64,000 nt of DNA from a gamma proteobacterium symbiont of Ctena orbiculata (GTDB lineage Bacteria; Pseudomonadota; Gammaproteobacteria; Chromatiales; Chromatiaceae): the NCBI GenBank assembly GCA_003058495.1, contig QBVC01000028.1:1-64000 (forward strand). The letters run 5' to 3'. The translations under genes and the position numbers were made by a program. The notes beneath the pieces are model-generated. The model was not told where the DNA came from. It saw only the letters and a list, made by a program, of their open reading frames with translations, and did no database searches. Positions within the stretch are counted from its first letter, which is position 1. Every line of letters starts with the position of its first letter. Below are positions 36,862-45,975 of the stretch, in pieces.

Positions 36862-39849
36862 ATGAGACTTAACCGTAAGATATTGATGGTCACGATCGGT
36901 ACCCTTGCGTTCTCACTGTTCATCAGCTCCGCCGTGAACGTAATGAACTTTCGCTCGAACTACACGGATGCCTTGTTGACCGGCAGCTTTGGTATCGGTC
37001 ATAGCATTGAAAGTATATTCAATGAACTGTTGGACCTGGGATTGCCACTCGAATCGCTTTCCGGGATGGATAGAAAATTCAAGGAAGTGGTCGATAAGAA
37101 TCCGCATATAAAATATGCCGGTGTAACTGATATGAAGGGCAGGGTGCTGTTTCACGGTGATCGCGCGCAAATCGGCAAAAGATACAGCGATACGGTGACC
37201 CTCAACACTTTATCCTCCAGCGACCCAATGTGGCAGACCTACCATCGGCATGACGGCATGAGTTTCTATGATGTGGCAATCCCGGTTATTCACGGCGATC
37301 GGGCGATAGGTGTCATCCGGCTCGGTTTCTCCACTGAAAATATCGACGAAAAAGTGGTGCAGGCAATCCGGCAGATCCTGGTCAATTTCCTGCTTACCTT
37401 TACCGCGATTGCGTTGATCCTCAATTTTTTCCTGCGTAAAAAGCTTGTCGAGCCGGTAAAACAGCTCTCCGAGTACGCGACATCCATCGCCGAGGGCCGA
37501 TTTGAAGCGCCGGTAAAGATTGGCAGCCAGGATGAGATCGGCAACCAGGATGAGATCGGCAGGCTATCCAGCGCGTTGCGTGAAATGGGAAGCACGATCA
37601 AGCAACAGATCGACGCCATGAGACGTTCAGGTCTCGAGCTGGAAGAGAAAATTGAAGCACGCACCCGGCAGCTCGAGGATGCGAATAGGACACTGCAGGC
37701 CAGTAACCACGACCTGAAGCTGGCGCTGGAGCGCGAGAAAAAGCTTTCCGAGGCGCTGCGATTCAGCGAGGAGCGCTTCAGGATGCTGTTCGAGGCGAAT
37801 AAGGCGGTAATGCTTACCATCGACCCTGGAACCGGCCTGATACTCTTCGCAAACAGGGCGGCAGTCGAGTATTACGGTTACACCATGGACCAGCTCCTGC
37901 AGATGCACATCAGCGACATCAATACGCTCAGCAGGGAAGAAGTGGCTAACGAAATGGCGAAGGCGAAAAACGAAGAGCGCAACCACTTCATTTTTCGCCA
38001 CGCCTTGGCGTCGGGAGAGGTGAGGGATGTTGAAGTGCATTCCGGTCCGTTTATCTGGGATGGCAAACAGGTCCTCTACTCGATCGTTCATGACATTACA
38101 GACCGGAAAAGGGCGGAAGCAGAGCTTGAACATATCGCGCACTACGATTCTTTGACCGGCCTGCCCAATCGCCGCTTGAAGACCGACAGGCTGCGCCAGG
38201 CGATCGCACACAGTAAGCGAAACGGTACCAGTGTGGGTGTCTGTTACCTGGATCTCGACGGCTTCAAACCGATTAACGACCGCTTCGGCCATGACTATGG
38301 CGATAAAATACTGATTGAAGTTGCAAATCGACTACAAACCGTTTTACGCGAAGAGGATACGGTTTCACGTATCGGCGGTGATGAGTTTGTCCTGATACTG
38401 ACGAACCTGACAAATTTGGATGAGTGTATCCTCATTCTGGACAGGGTATTGGAGATTATTGCGCAACCCATACAGCTGGATGATACCGCCCTGGTGGTCA
38501 GTGCGAGTATCGGCATCACCCACTATCCCGAGGATGACGTGGACGCTGACATCCTGCTGCGGCATGCCGATCAGGCCATGTATTGGGCAAAGGATGCGGG
38601 GAAGAATTGCTACCACCTGTTCGATCCCCAGCATGACAAGCAGATCAAGGCAAACCGCGAAAACTTCGAAATGCTGAATAATGCCTTGATAAATCAAGAG
38701 CTTATACTTTATTTTCAGCCGAAGGTTGATATGTTCAGCTGTGATGTAATAGGGGTCGAGGCGCTGATCCGCTGGATGCATCCGCGATCGGGGCTCACCG
38801 TGCCGGGGGAATTCTTATCCCTCGCGGAAAATACCGATTTGGAGATTGAACTGGGTCAATGGGTCATTGAACATGCCTTGCGGCAGGTGAGCCAATGGCA
38901 ACGCCTGGATCTACGACTTCCGGTCAGTGTGAATATAAGCGCCCACCATCTGCAACACGCCGGTTTCATCAGCCATCTACGGAGGCTGTTCACAACCTAC
39001 ACAGACGTGACACCGGATATGCTCGAGTTGGAAATACTCGAAACCTCATCGATAGAGGATACCAATGACATCTACCATACCCTGACGGATTGCCGGGAGA
39101 TGGGGATCAAGATCTCATTGGACGATTTCGGTACAGGCTACTCATCCCTGGCCTATTTTCATCGGCTACCGGTCGATATCCTCAAGATCGACCAGAATTT
39201 CGTCCAGGACATGCTGGACGATCCGCAGGATCTGACCATTGTCGACAGTGTCGTGCGCCTGGCGCATGCGTTCGAACACCCGGTTATCGCGGAAGGTGTC
39301 GAGTCCATCGAGCACGCCTCTGCGCTTCTGCAGCTGGGTTGCCGGCTAGGCCAGGGTTTCGGTATAGCCAAGCCAATGCCGGCCGATGAGATCCCGCAAT
39401 GGCTGGTGCAATGGCATGCCAATACGATGTGGCGGAGCCTGAAAGAGAGGGTGACGCAAAGTCACCATATCGATGTTGAAGTGGCGCTTGCGAGTCATCG
39501 AAAGTGGGTGGGGAATTTAATCGGATATGTCACCCAGGGCACAGACTTCAACCATGGTCACCTGGACAGCAAGCACTGCAATTTCAACTATTGGTTCCAT
39601 GGTATCGGTTTCATCCAGTATGGCAATTCACCGCAGTATGGTGAGATCAACAGGCTGCACGAACAGATCCATGCATTGGGCTACAAGCTGATCAGTATGA
39701 ATAACATGGGGAGCAAATCGGATGCTCAACAAGGCACTGCAGAGCTCGAGGCCTTGAGCGATCGGTTCGTGGAACTCATGGAAGGGCTGACAGAAGAGCC
39801 CAATATACCTGACCAGGTGATCAGTTTTCCCAAAAATAGTGCAAAATAG
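36862..39849 (+). CDS. Sensor c-di-GMP enzyme: periplasmic domain-HAMP-PAS-GGDEF-EAL-CZB
   Basis: 995 residues. Helix 1 (about 8-27), a periplasmic Cache-like domain (30-165), helix 2, HAMP, a coiled coil, a PAS domain (about 300-420), GGDEF with intact GGDEF at 505-509, EAL with intact EAL at 633-635 and DDFGTGYSSLAYFHRLP. The C-terminal 100 residues form a CZB zinc-binding domain (SHRKWVGNL, KHCNFNYWFHG, INRLHEQIHALGY). CZB domains are known to sense zinc or oxidants in chemoreceptors and in cyclase DgcZ. A six-residue duplication (SQDEIGNQDEIG) lies after HAMP. It forms an operon with the binding-protein gene before it. Confidence 0.9.
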   Translation: MRLNRKILMVTIGTLAFSLFISSAVNVMNFRSNYTDALLTGSFGIGHSIESIFNELLDLGLPLESLSGMDRKFKEVVDKNPHIKYAGVTDMKGRVLFHGDRAQIGKRYSDTVTLNTLSSSDPMWQTYHRHDGMSFYDVAIPVIHGDRAIGVIRLGFSTENIDEKVVQAIRQILVNFLLTFTAIALILNFFLRKKLVEPVKQLSEYATSIAEGRFEAPVKIGSQDEIGNQDEIGRLSSALREMGSTIKQQIDAMRRSGLELEEKIEARTRQLEDANRTLQASNHDLKLALEREKKLSEALRFSEERFRMLFEANKAVMLTIDPGTGLILFANRAAVEYYGYTMDQLLQMHISDINTLSREEVANEMAKAKNEERNHFIFRHALASGEVRDVEVHSGPFIWDGKQVLYSIVHDITDRKRAEAELEHIAHYDSLTGLPNRRLKTDRLRQAIAHSKRNGTSVGVCYLDLDGFKPINDRFGHDYGDKILIEVANRLQTVLREEDTVSRIGGDEFVLILTNLTNLDECILILDRVLEIIAQPIQLDDTALVVSASIGITHYPEDDVDADILLRHADQAMYWAKDAGKNCYHLFDPQHDKQIKANRENFEMLNNALINQELILYFQPKVDMFSCDVIGVEALIRWMHPRSGLTVPGEFLSLAENTDLEIELGQWVIEHALRQVSQWQRLDLRLPVSVNISAHHLQHAGFISHLRRLFTTYTDVTPDMLELEILETSSIEDTNDIYHTLTDCREMGIKISLDDFGTGYSSLAYFHRLPVDILKIDQNFVQDMLDDPQDLTIVDSVVRLAHAFEHPVIAEGVESIEHASALLQLGCRLGQGFGIAKPMPADEIPQWLVQWHANTMWRSLKERVTQSHHIDVEVALASHRKWVGNLIGYVTQGTDFNHGHLDSKHCNFNYWFHGIGFIQYGNSPQYGEINRLHEQIHALGYKLISMNNMGSKSDAQQGTAELEALSDRFVELMEGLTEEPNIPDQVISFPKNSAK

Positions 39850-39854
39850 CACCT

Positions 39855-40652
39855 TTGACTGAAGCACCAAAGGATTTGCCTGTTGTGGACAATGAACGAC
39901 GTTTCAGCGGTATTGCACGCCTCTATGGTGGTCAAGCATTGGCGCGGTTCTCGCGCTCTCATATTGCCGTGATCGGTGTCGGCGGCGTGGGTTCATGGGC
40001 CGTGGAGGCCCTTGCCCGCAGTGGTGTAGGCGTGCAGACCCTCTTCGATTTGGATCATGTTGCCGAATCAAACGTCAACCGGCAGCTGCATGCCCTCGAG
40101 GGTAATTTCGGCAAGGCCAAAGTCGCGGCGTTGAAGCAAAGGGTGTTGGCAATAAATCCATCCTGCCGGGTCTACGCCATCGAGCAGTTCATAGAGCCGG
40201 AGTCGCTGCGCATGATCGCTGAAGGTGGATTCGATTATGTGATCGACTGCATCGACAACTATCGCATCAAGGCAGCCTTGATCGCCTACTGCCGCAGAAA
40301 CAAGATACCTGTTATCACGGTGGGCGCAGCGGGGGGGCGAAGCGATCCGACAAAAATTCAACTGGCCGACCTCAGCCGCAGTGAACAGGACCCGCTTCTC
40401 TCCAAGTGTCGTAAATTACTCCGCAGGGAGTATAGGTTCCCATCCAATACCAAGCGTCGATTCGACGTCCCCTGTGTCTTCTCGATGGAACAACAGCGCT
40501 ATCCCGATGCCGATGGGGCTGTCTGCCGAGAGCGGCCCGCTGAATTCGAGAGTTCATTGAATTGCGGTGGTTACGGATCGGTAATGACCGTTACCGCCGG
40601 CTTTGGTCTGGTCGCGGTCTCCCATGTGCTGAAGCGTCTATCCGCAGCCTAG
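39855..40652 (+). CDS. tcdA: tRNA threonylcarbamoyladenosine dehydratase TcdA (CsdL)
   Basis: 265 residues of the ThiF/E1-like family. It cyclises t6A37 to ct6A in ANN-decoding tRNAs using ATP. Features are RFSGIARLYGGQALARFSRSHIAVIGVGGVGSWAVEALARSG (nucleotide site), DHVAESNVNRQLHA and FDYVIDCIDNYRIKAALI, all TcdA-like. The frame opens with TTG at 39855, and a GTG at residue 11 is an alternative; neither has a clear ribosome-binding site. The gene starts 6 bases after the GGDEF-EAL-CZB stop. Confidence 0.92.
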   Translation: MTEAPKDLPVVDNERRFSGIARLYGGQALARFSRSHIAVIGVGGVGSWAVEALARSGVGVQTLFDLDHVAESNVNRQLHALEGNFGKAKVAALKQRVLAINPSCRVYAIEQFIEPESLRMIAEGGFDYVIDCIDNYRIKAALIAYCRRNKIPVITVGAAGGRSDPTKIQLADLSRSEQDPLLSKCRKLLRREYRFPSNTKRRFDVPCVFSMEQQRYPDADGAVCRERPAEFESSLNCGGYGSVMTVTAGFGLVAVSHVLKRLSAA

Positions 40653-40701
40653 CCGGGCTTTTGGTCGTCGCTTCTCCGATTGGTATTAAATCACGACTGA
40701 A

Positions 40702-41292
40702 TCAAGCATTGACTGCCAAAGCAACGGTATAGCTTCTGCCCTGTTTCAGCTTCTCATAGTTGCCGAAAATCTCATTCAGATTCCGCTTCATGTACTGCCT
40801 TAAGCCATTGATGGTCACGACATAGAGCCTGCCTCCCGGATTGAGGCGCTGCTTGGCGTCATGCAGAATCAGAGAGAGCATCTCCTTGCCCACCTTGGCG
40901 GGGATATTGGATGCGACTACATCGAAGCGCAGAGCCGGATCGATGTGATCGAACCCGTTGCTCAGCATGGCTTTGGCGTTGCGCACCTGGTTGCGTTCCG
41001 CATTGGCATTGCTGTAGTCGACGGCCATGAAATCCTTGTCGACCATCAGCGTGTTGCCCTGGGGAGAGCGTCTGGCCATGAACAGGCCTATGGGGCCGTA
41101 GCCGCACCCAAGGTCGAGGCAGTTGTCAGTGGGGGTGATCAGCAAATGCTCCACCAGAAGCCTGGTTCCCTCATCGATTTCACGCGGCGAGAAGATGCCC
41201 CAGGTGGTATGGAACCGCAGATGTTCACCGGCCAGCTTGTCGCTGAAGACGATGTCCTGGCGGAGCCTGTTGAGTTTCTCTTTGGTCAGCAT
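40702..41292 (-). CDS. Small-domain class I methyltransferase (RsmC-like)
   Basis: 196 residues with the SAM-binding motif CLDLGCGYGPIGLFMAR and the acidic VDKDF strand. The catalytic loop SNIPAKVGKEML replaces the usual NPPFH of rRNA/tRNA guanine N2 methyltransferases. The fold matches the MTS (methyltransferase small) family, with a shortened N-terminus compared with RsmC. An RNA substrate is likely but not certain. Convergent with tcdA. Confidence 0.8.
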   Translation of the reverse strand: MLTKEKLNRLRQDIVFSDKLAGEHLRFHTTWGIFSPREIDEGTRLLVEHLLITPTDNCLDLGCGYGPIGLFMARRSPQGNTLMVDKDFMAVDYSNANAERNQVRNAKAMLSNGFDHIDPALRFDVVASNIPAKVGKEMLSLILHDAKQRLNPGGRLYVVTINGLRQYMKRNLNEIFGNYEKLKQGRSYTVALAVNA

Positions 41293-41345
41293 GGAGGCGG
41301 AGTTTTACCCGGGGCCGGGATTAAGTCAATCCCGGAGGCTGAATA

Positions 41346-41966
41346 TCAGGCATCCAGGATGTTGTGAATCTGTTCCAGCATCGGCTCCGGGCTTAGATAA
41401 TCCACTGCCACTGGCCACATACCCTGACCAAGCTGAAGTACCAGGCCGGGGAAGCTGCGCACTCCCAGACGCAGCGTTTCGGCGATTTCCGATTCGAGTG
41501 CCTGCTGGGTTGAATGGTGATTGAGTAATTCGCTGAAGCGCTGTTGATCCAGGCCAATCTCGCGTGCGATTTCGCCAAGCGTTGAGTCGTCCGAGGGATT
41601 TCTCGCCTCCAGATAGTAGGCTTGTTGAATCGCAAGTATCATCATTACTTCAGCGTCGGGATTCAGGATTCTGGCGGCGATGACCGCACGACAGGCGGGG
41701 TAGGTCGATCTTCTCGGCGTATTGCGTGACCAGAAATCGAAGTTAAAGCGTGTATTCGGTATTCTTCTCTCTATCTCACGCCATGTGGCCTGTATTCTGA
41801 TGCGCATCTCATCCGGCATCGGAGAACTACTGTCAGCGGCCAGACCACCCAGCAGACGGCTGCATGAGAGAGCGCTGGGCAAGGCTGCCAGGAGCGCCTC
41901 GAGTGTCGGCCGAAATCCCCAACACCAACTGCACATAGGGTCATGAATGTAATAGAGACGGGGCAT
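41346..41966 (-). CDS. DsbA-family oxidoreductase, cytoplasmic type (FrnE/isomerase-like)
   Basis: 206 residues with a thioredoxin-fold redox site near residue 12 (DPMCSWCWGFRP; Cys-Ser-Trp-Cys) and a helical insertion, as in the FrnE/2-hydroxychromene isomerase-like branch of DsbA proteins. The cis-proline region is FPGLVLQLG. It has no signal peptide, so it acts in the cytoplasm. The substrate is unknown. It lies 53 bases after the methyltransferase start on the same strand. Confidence 0.82.
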   Translation of the reverse strand: MPRLYYIHDPMCSWCWGFRPTLEALLAALPSALSCSRLLGGLAADSSSPMPDEMRIRIQATWREIERRIPNTRFNFDFWSRNTPRRSTYPACRAVIAARILNPDAEVMMILAIQQAYYLEARNPSDDSTLGEIAREIGLDQQRFSELLNHHSTQQALESEIAETLRLGVRSFPGLVLQLGQGMWPVAVDYLSPEPMLEQIHNILDA

Positions 41967-42114
41967 GCGATGTGTCTGTTTTGTGCCATATACAGATGTG
42001 ATATAAGAGTATATCCGAATCGGGATCAGTCATCGCAGATAGAAAAACATAGCCTTTTGATGGTCTTTAGCGGTCAAGCCGGCTATGCGTATCCACTGCA
42101 ATACAGAGGTTTAA

Positions 42115-42297
42115 TTGAAGTCCGCACTGCTTGGAAAAATCGCTTTCTGGTTGATCGTCATCGGTGCAGCGGCGTTGCTGACGCCCCAACCCGCATGGCC
42201 AGAGTGGCTGGCGCGCATGGTTTTGTCGACCGGCGTCGCCCTGGGGGTGACCACGCTCGGTCTGTCCTTATGGCAAAAACGTGGCGGGAAGCGGTGA
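42115..42297 (+). CDS. Small membrane protein (60 residues), TTG start
   Basis: A short frame with two predicted helices (FWLIVIGAAALLTPQP and LARMVLSTGVALGVTTLGLSLW) and a basic C-terminal tail (KRGGKR), consistent with a real membrane protein. CAGAGGT lies 5 bases before the TTG. No family was recognised and no operon partner exists, so it could be a chance frame. Confidence 0.4.
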   Translation: MKSALLGKIAFWLIVIGAAALLTPQPAWPEWLARMVLSTGVALGVTTLGLSLWQKRGGKR

Positions 42298-42332
42298 CCC
42301 AACTGCCGGCCTCAGCGATGATCGGCGGGTGC

Positions 42333-44717
42333 TCAGGCGTTTCCGGCTATTTGATTTTCCACATGGTTTAGCAGCCCGATGATCTCTCCCGATAGAGGCT
42401 CGATCTCATTGTAGAGCTGCTCGGCTCTGTCGCTGCTGCCACTCTCTCTCTGTTCGATAATCTCTTTTATCAATGCATGCAGCTGTTGGTGTGGCTGTTC
42501 AATCGAGCGAATCTCGGCGATATCGCCGTAACGCTTGAGCGCTTCGGCGTAGTACCATTTACCCAGCGCGCAATCATGGTGGGAGACCGCTTCCTCCCGG
42601 GTGAGAGATTGTTTGCCGTCCAGGAATGAACGCACCCTGGCCTTCCAGGCGAGATGAGCGGATTTGGCTGAGCTGAAATCGAAGCCGCTGTCGCCGGAAA
42701 ATTTAAACTGCCGGACAACGCTTTGCAGTTCAGAGGCGAGGGTGCCTAAATCGTCGGCGGTATTTGAGGTATCCTTCGCCCTCTGCGAGGTCTGCCTGCT
42801 GTTTTCGACGATACTGGCGATATTCCGGTTGATCTCGTCAGCAACCGTGCACTGTTGTTCCGCCGCGGTGGCGATCTGGGTGTTCATGTTGTTGATGGTG
42901 TCAATCGCATTGCTGATTTCGCTGAGTGACTTCAATGTGCCGGTCGCCTTCAATACGCCACTGTCCACCTTTTCTCTGCCGGCGGCCATCACAGCGACTG
43001 CCTGCTGGGTGCCGCTCTGCAGCGCCTGTATCATCGATTCGATCTCCCCGGTCGATTGGTGGGTGCGGTTGGCCAGGCTTCGAACCTCATCGGCAACAAC
43101 CGCAAAACCACGCCCCTGTTCGCCTGCTCTGGCGGCTTCGATGGCGGCGTTGAGGGCGAGGAGATTGGTCTGTTCAGCGATGCTTTTGATAACGTCAAGC
43201 ACCGATCCTATGCGTACGCTCTCCTGCTCCACGCCGAGAATCGATTTTTCCGCAAGTTCCACCTCATTCGCCAGTTCCTGAATCGCCTCCGTCGTCTGTT
43301 TGACTATTTTACAGCCGGTCTGCGCCTCATCAGATGCCGACCTGGTTGCCTGTTCGGCGACTGAAGCATTTTTTGCGACGTCCGAGATACAGCTCGCCAT
43401 CTGGCTCATTGCTGTTGCAACCTGGTCCGTTTCGTTCTCCTGGCTCTGAATACGGCGACTGATCTGTCCCGTGTTTTCCGATGTTAGCGCAACGCCACGA
43501 ATCACAGATTCGGTTGAATGCGCGGTTTGCTGTATCAGCTTGCGTATCTTGGCGACAAACTGGTTAAAGCTTTCGGCCAGGAGTCCAAGCTCATCCTCTC
43601 CCTTCTTGTCCAGCTGTCTCATCAGGTCGCCGTCACCATTGGCGATATCCTGCATGGTTTTGACTGCATCCTGGATGGGGTTGAAGATAAGGCGTGTAAT
43701 CAACCAGCTGATCAGCAGTCCGGTGATAAGGCCAAAAGCCAACAGGCTGACCACGAGTCTGGTGGTGGAGCTCGCATCATCGATTAATCCTTGACTGGTA
43801 TCATTAATCGTTGCTTCATGATGACTCACGAGCTGATCGACTCCGGTATCGATTTTATCCAGCAGGGCCGTGATCTGGCTGCGCACCAGCCATGCATCGC
43901 TGCGCCACTGCTCACTGCCGTGTATCGCCCGGAGTTTTTTGTAATGCTGATCAAACAGCCCCAGGTTGTCCGAGAACTGCTCGATAGAGTCGGCCTGATC
44001 CAGCGTCAGCAGGTCGCTCTTCGCATTGATTTCGTCGAGTACGGATTTCGCTCTCTCCAGGTAGAGGTCGAGGTCGCTTAGATTGGAGTTGTTGCGAAAA
44101 GCCAGGTAGCCGCGGATACCGTTCATAATGTTGCTCCATGCATACCTAAGCTCGGTAAGATGGCTCAAGATCCGTTTTCGTTCCTCGTCGGCATCCTCTT
44201 CCATCTCGGATATGATCATCTGCGACGTCAGTTGCAGCTGATTGCGACTGATCGGGTTGATATGTTCATTGGCGTAGGCAATCCCCGGGAAATTACCCTC
44301 ATTCGTCGCCGTTTTTTTCAGCAGGGCATCAACAGACTGTTCGAACTGTTTCAAATCGAGACTCAGCCGTTTCAGCAGTTGTGACGAACTGGCATCCTCG
44401 ACCTCGACGCTTTTTGTTATCAGTGACTCGAGTATGTACTTGGTATGGTTCTTTTGGCTGGAGTAATTCTCCAAATGAGCCGCCTCCCTGGTCAGCAAAT
44501 AGAAACCCAGGGAACCGGTTGACTGCTTCAAGCTGTTGGCGAGGTCCTTCGTCAACATCAGTCGCGGCTGGTCCTGGTGAACCACCTCGTTCACGCTCTG
44601 CTCTACATTATTCAGGCTGATGAGCGTGAAAATGGACGATATGGTAAGTACGCAGAGGATCAGCCCGAATCCGAACCACTGCTTTGTGCGAATCGATACG
44701 TTATGCATCATTGACAT
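42333..44717 (-). CDS. Methyl-accepting chemotaxis protein with C-terminal CZB domain
   Basis: 794 residues. Helix 1 at about 12-32, a long helical-bundle periplasmic domain (33-325), helix 2 ([20 protein letters not shown]), HAMP, and the conserved signalling hairpin ([33 protein letters not shown]). The C-terminus is a CZB zinc-binding domain ([32 protein letters not shown]). CZB chemoreceptors are known to respond to zinc or hypochlorous acid. No che genes adjoin it. An 8-bp inverted repeat (GATATGGA-N3-TCCATATC, 44730-44748) sits just before the ribosome-binding region. Confidence 0.92.
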   Translation of the reverse strand: MSMMHNVSIRTKQWFGFGLILCVLTISSIFTLISLNNVEQSVNEVVHQDQPRLMLTKDLANSLKQSTGSLGFYLLTREAAHLENYSSQKNHTKYILESLITKSVEVEDASSSQLLKRLSLDLKQFEQSVDALLKKTATNEGNFPGIAYANEHINPISRNQLQLTSQMIISEMEEDADEERKRILSHLTELRYAWSNIMNGIRGYLAFRNNSNLSDLDLYLERAKSVLDEINAKSDLLTLDQADSIEQFSDNLGLFDQHYKKLRAIHGSEQWRSDAWLVRSQITALLDKIDTGVDQLVSHHEATINDTSQGLIDDASSTTRLVVSLLAFGLITGLLISWLITRLIFNPIQDAVKTMQDIANGDGDLMRQLDKKGEDELGLLAESFNQFVAKIRKLIQQTAHSTESVIRGVALTSENTGQISRRIQSQENETDQVATAMSQMASCISDVAKNASVAEQATRSASDEAQTGCKIVKQTTEAIQELANEVELAEKSILGVEQESVRIGSVLDVIKSIAEQTNLLALNAAIEAARAGEQGRGFAVVADEVRSLANRTHQSTGEIESMIQALQSGTQQAVAVMAAGREKVDSGVLKATGTLKSLSEISNAIDTINNMNTQIATAAEQQCTVADEINRNIASIVENSRQTSQRAKDTSNTADDLGTLASELQSVVRQFKFSGDSGFDFSSAKSAHLAWKARVRSFLDGKQSLTREEAVSHHDCALGKWYYAEALKRYGDIAEIRSIEQPHQQLHALIKEIIEQRESGSSDRAEQLYNEIEPLSGEIIGLLNHVENQIAGNA

Positions 44718-45077
44718 TATCGTTTCCCTGATATGGATGTTCCATATCCGTTTCCCTTGCGTCGTTTTTTATTTATTCGCAAGTGCCGTGAATCTATGCC
44801 CACAAGCCACCTGTGAACGAGTCGTTGTAATTGTTGGGGTTTTTAATGGTGTATTGTTGAAACCCCTTCTTCTCTCTATCTGCAGGACTTATCGTCGTGG
44901 ATGTGTAAAACTTTAACCCAGCAAGACCCTGGGAGTCGTTCCCTGGGGATTGGTTGAGATGTGAAAAAAAATGATTCAGATCATTAGCCTACAGAACCTT
45001 TTCAAACGGATACTGACGACACCGAGAGGAACGGCGTTCGGCAGATCAGCAGCGCTGCCGCTCGATCGATCACACCT
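44718..45077. other. Intergenic region between chemoreceptor and thioredoxin genes
   Basis: 360 bases between divergent genes. Contains the GATATGGA/TCCATATC inverted repeat near the chemoreceptor start and an FNR-like palindrome at 44971-44984. No coding frame is credible. Confidence 0.5.
44971..44984 (+). promoter_or_regulatory. FNR/ANR-like site (ATGAT-N4-ATCAT)
   Basis: ATGAT-TCAG-ATCAT matches the FNR consensus TTGAT-N4-ATCAA at four of five positions in each half. It lies about 95 bases before the thioredoxin gene, so anaerobic or redox control of the cytochrome region is plausible. Confidence 0.45.
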
Positions 45078-45629
45078 GTGCAGGCAGTAAACAACTGGAT
45101 GACGCACTCAACACGACCGGATTATCTCGACTACCTGAAGGCAGTGATCATCGTCGCCTTGACGGCTTCCGGCCCGGTGAGCGCCGGCTGGCTCGAGGCC
45201 GTCACCCCTGTTCAGCGGGCGCCCAGCCTTAAACTCGAGGATTTGGCGGGGGTGAAATACGAGCTGAAGGGACTCAAGGGTAAGACTGTCCTGGTCAACT
45301 TCTGGACCACCTGGTGTCCGCCCTGCATTGAAGAGATGCCGTCGTTGATCGGCTTGAACAGGGAGATGGAGCAGGGTGGTTTTGTCATTCTTGCGGTCAA
45401 TGTCGAGGAGAGGAAAAGACGAGTCGGCAACTTCGCGTCCCGCTTAAAACTGACCTTTCCGGTGCTCCTCGATCCTGGACGCGAGGCGGGAGATACCTGG
45501 GAGGTAAAGGTCTTTCCCAGCAGTTTTCTGGTCGATCCAGAGGGACGCCTACGCTATCGAGCGATTGGCCCAATCGACTGGAACAGCGACGAAGTCATCT
45601 CGATTATTCGTCGGCTTGCGGTGGAGTAG
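45078..45629 (+). CDS. TlpA/ResA-like periplasmic thioredoxin
   Basis: 183 residues with an N-terminal hydrophobic segment (LKAVIIVALTASGPVSAGWL) acting as signal or anchor, and a thioredoxin fold with redox site FWTTWCPPCIEEMPSL. FPSSFLVDPEGRL holds the cis-proline region. TlpA/ResA/CcmG-type proteins reduce apocytochrome CxxCH cysteines before haem ligation. Its place upstream of a nine-haem cytochrome gene fits that job. The start is GTG at 45078 with no strong ribosome-binding site. Confidence 0.85.
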   Translation: MQAVNNWMTHSTRPDYLDYLKAVIIVALTASGPVSAGWLEAVTPVQRAPSLKLEDLAGVKYELKGLKGKTVLVNFWTTWCPPCIEEMPSLIGLNREMEQGGFVILAVNVEERKRRVGNFASRLKLTFPVLLDPGREAGDTWEVKVFPSSFLVDPEGRLRYRAIGPIDWNSDEVISIIRRLAVE

Positions 45630-45975
45630 GGGCTTAACCAGTTTACAGTTTGTGTGAGGAGGTGAACCTTCTGTTCCGCGGGCTGACCATGAGCTGGATC
45701 ACACCTTTTGAATCTTCCTAGTACTTTATTTCCTATGTGACTTTTTTCTTAAGTCTCTTTTAAGTTTGTTTTGCTAGCTTTTGGGACAGCCTGCCCAAAT
45801 ATAGACGACAAATCGTCGTCTTAGAAATGGCTAAAAAATAAAAAAATACAGTAAAAACAATAAGTAAGTAAAACAATATATAAGTAGGTTTAAGGTGGGG
45901 AGACAATCACGCCCATTCAGCTTGGGTGTCGTCCTACAAACCAAAAACCAATGGGCTGCGTGGAGGTGTCCGGAT
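45630..45975. other. Leader region of the multihaem cytochrome gene
   Basis: About 345 bases. Contains a short hairpin AGACGAC-N5-GTCGTCT (45803-45821), an AT-rich stretch and, just before the ribosome-binding site, a pairing of GCCCATT (45911-45917) with AATGGGC (45950-45956). This may be a structured 5' leader. It does not match a riboswitch class that I recognise. Confidence 0.45.

Noticed and set aside
42333-44717. Chemotaxis gene cluster around the chemoreceptor
   Set aside because: No cheA, cheW, cheB or cheR nearby; the receptor stands alone.
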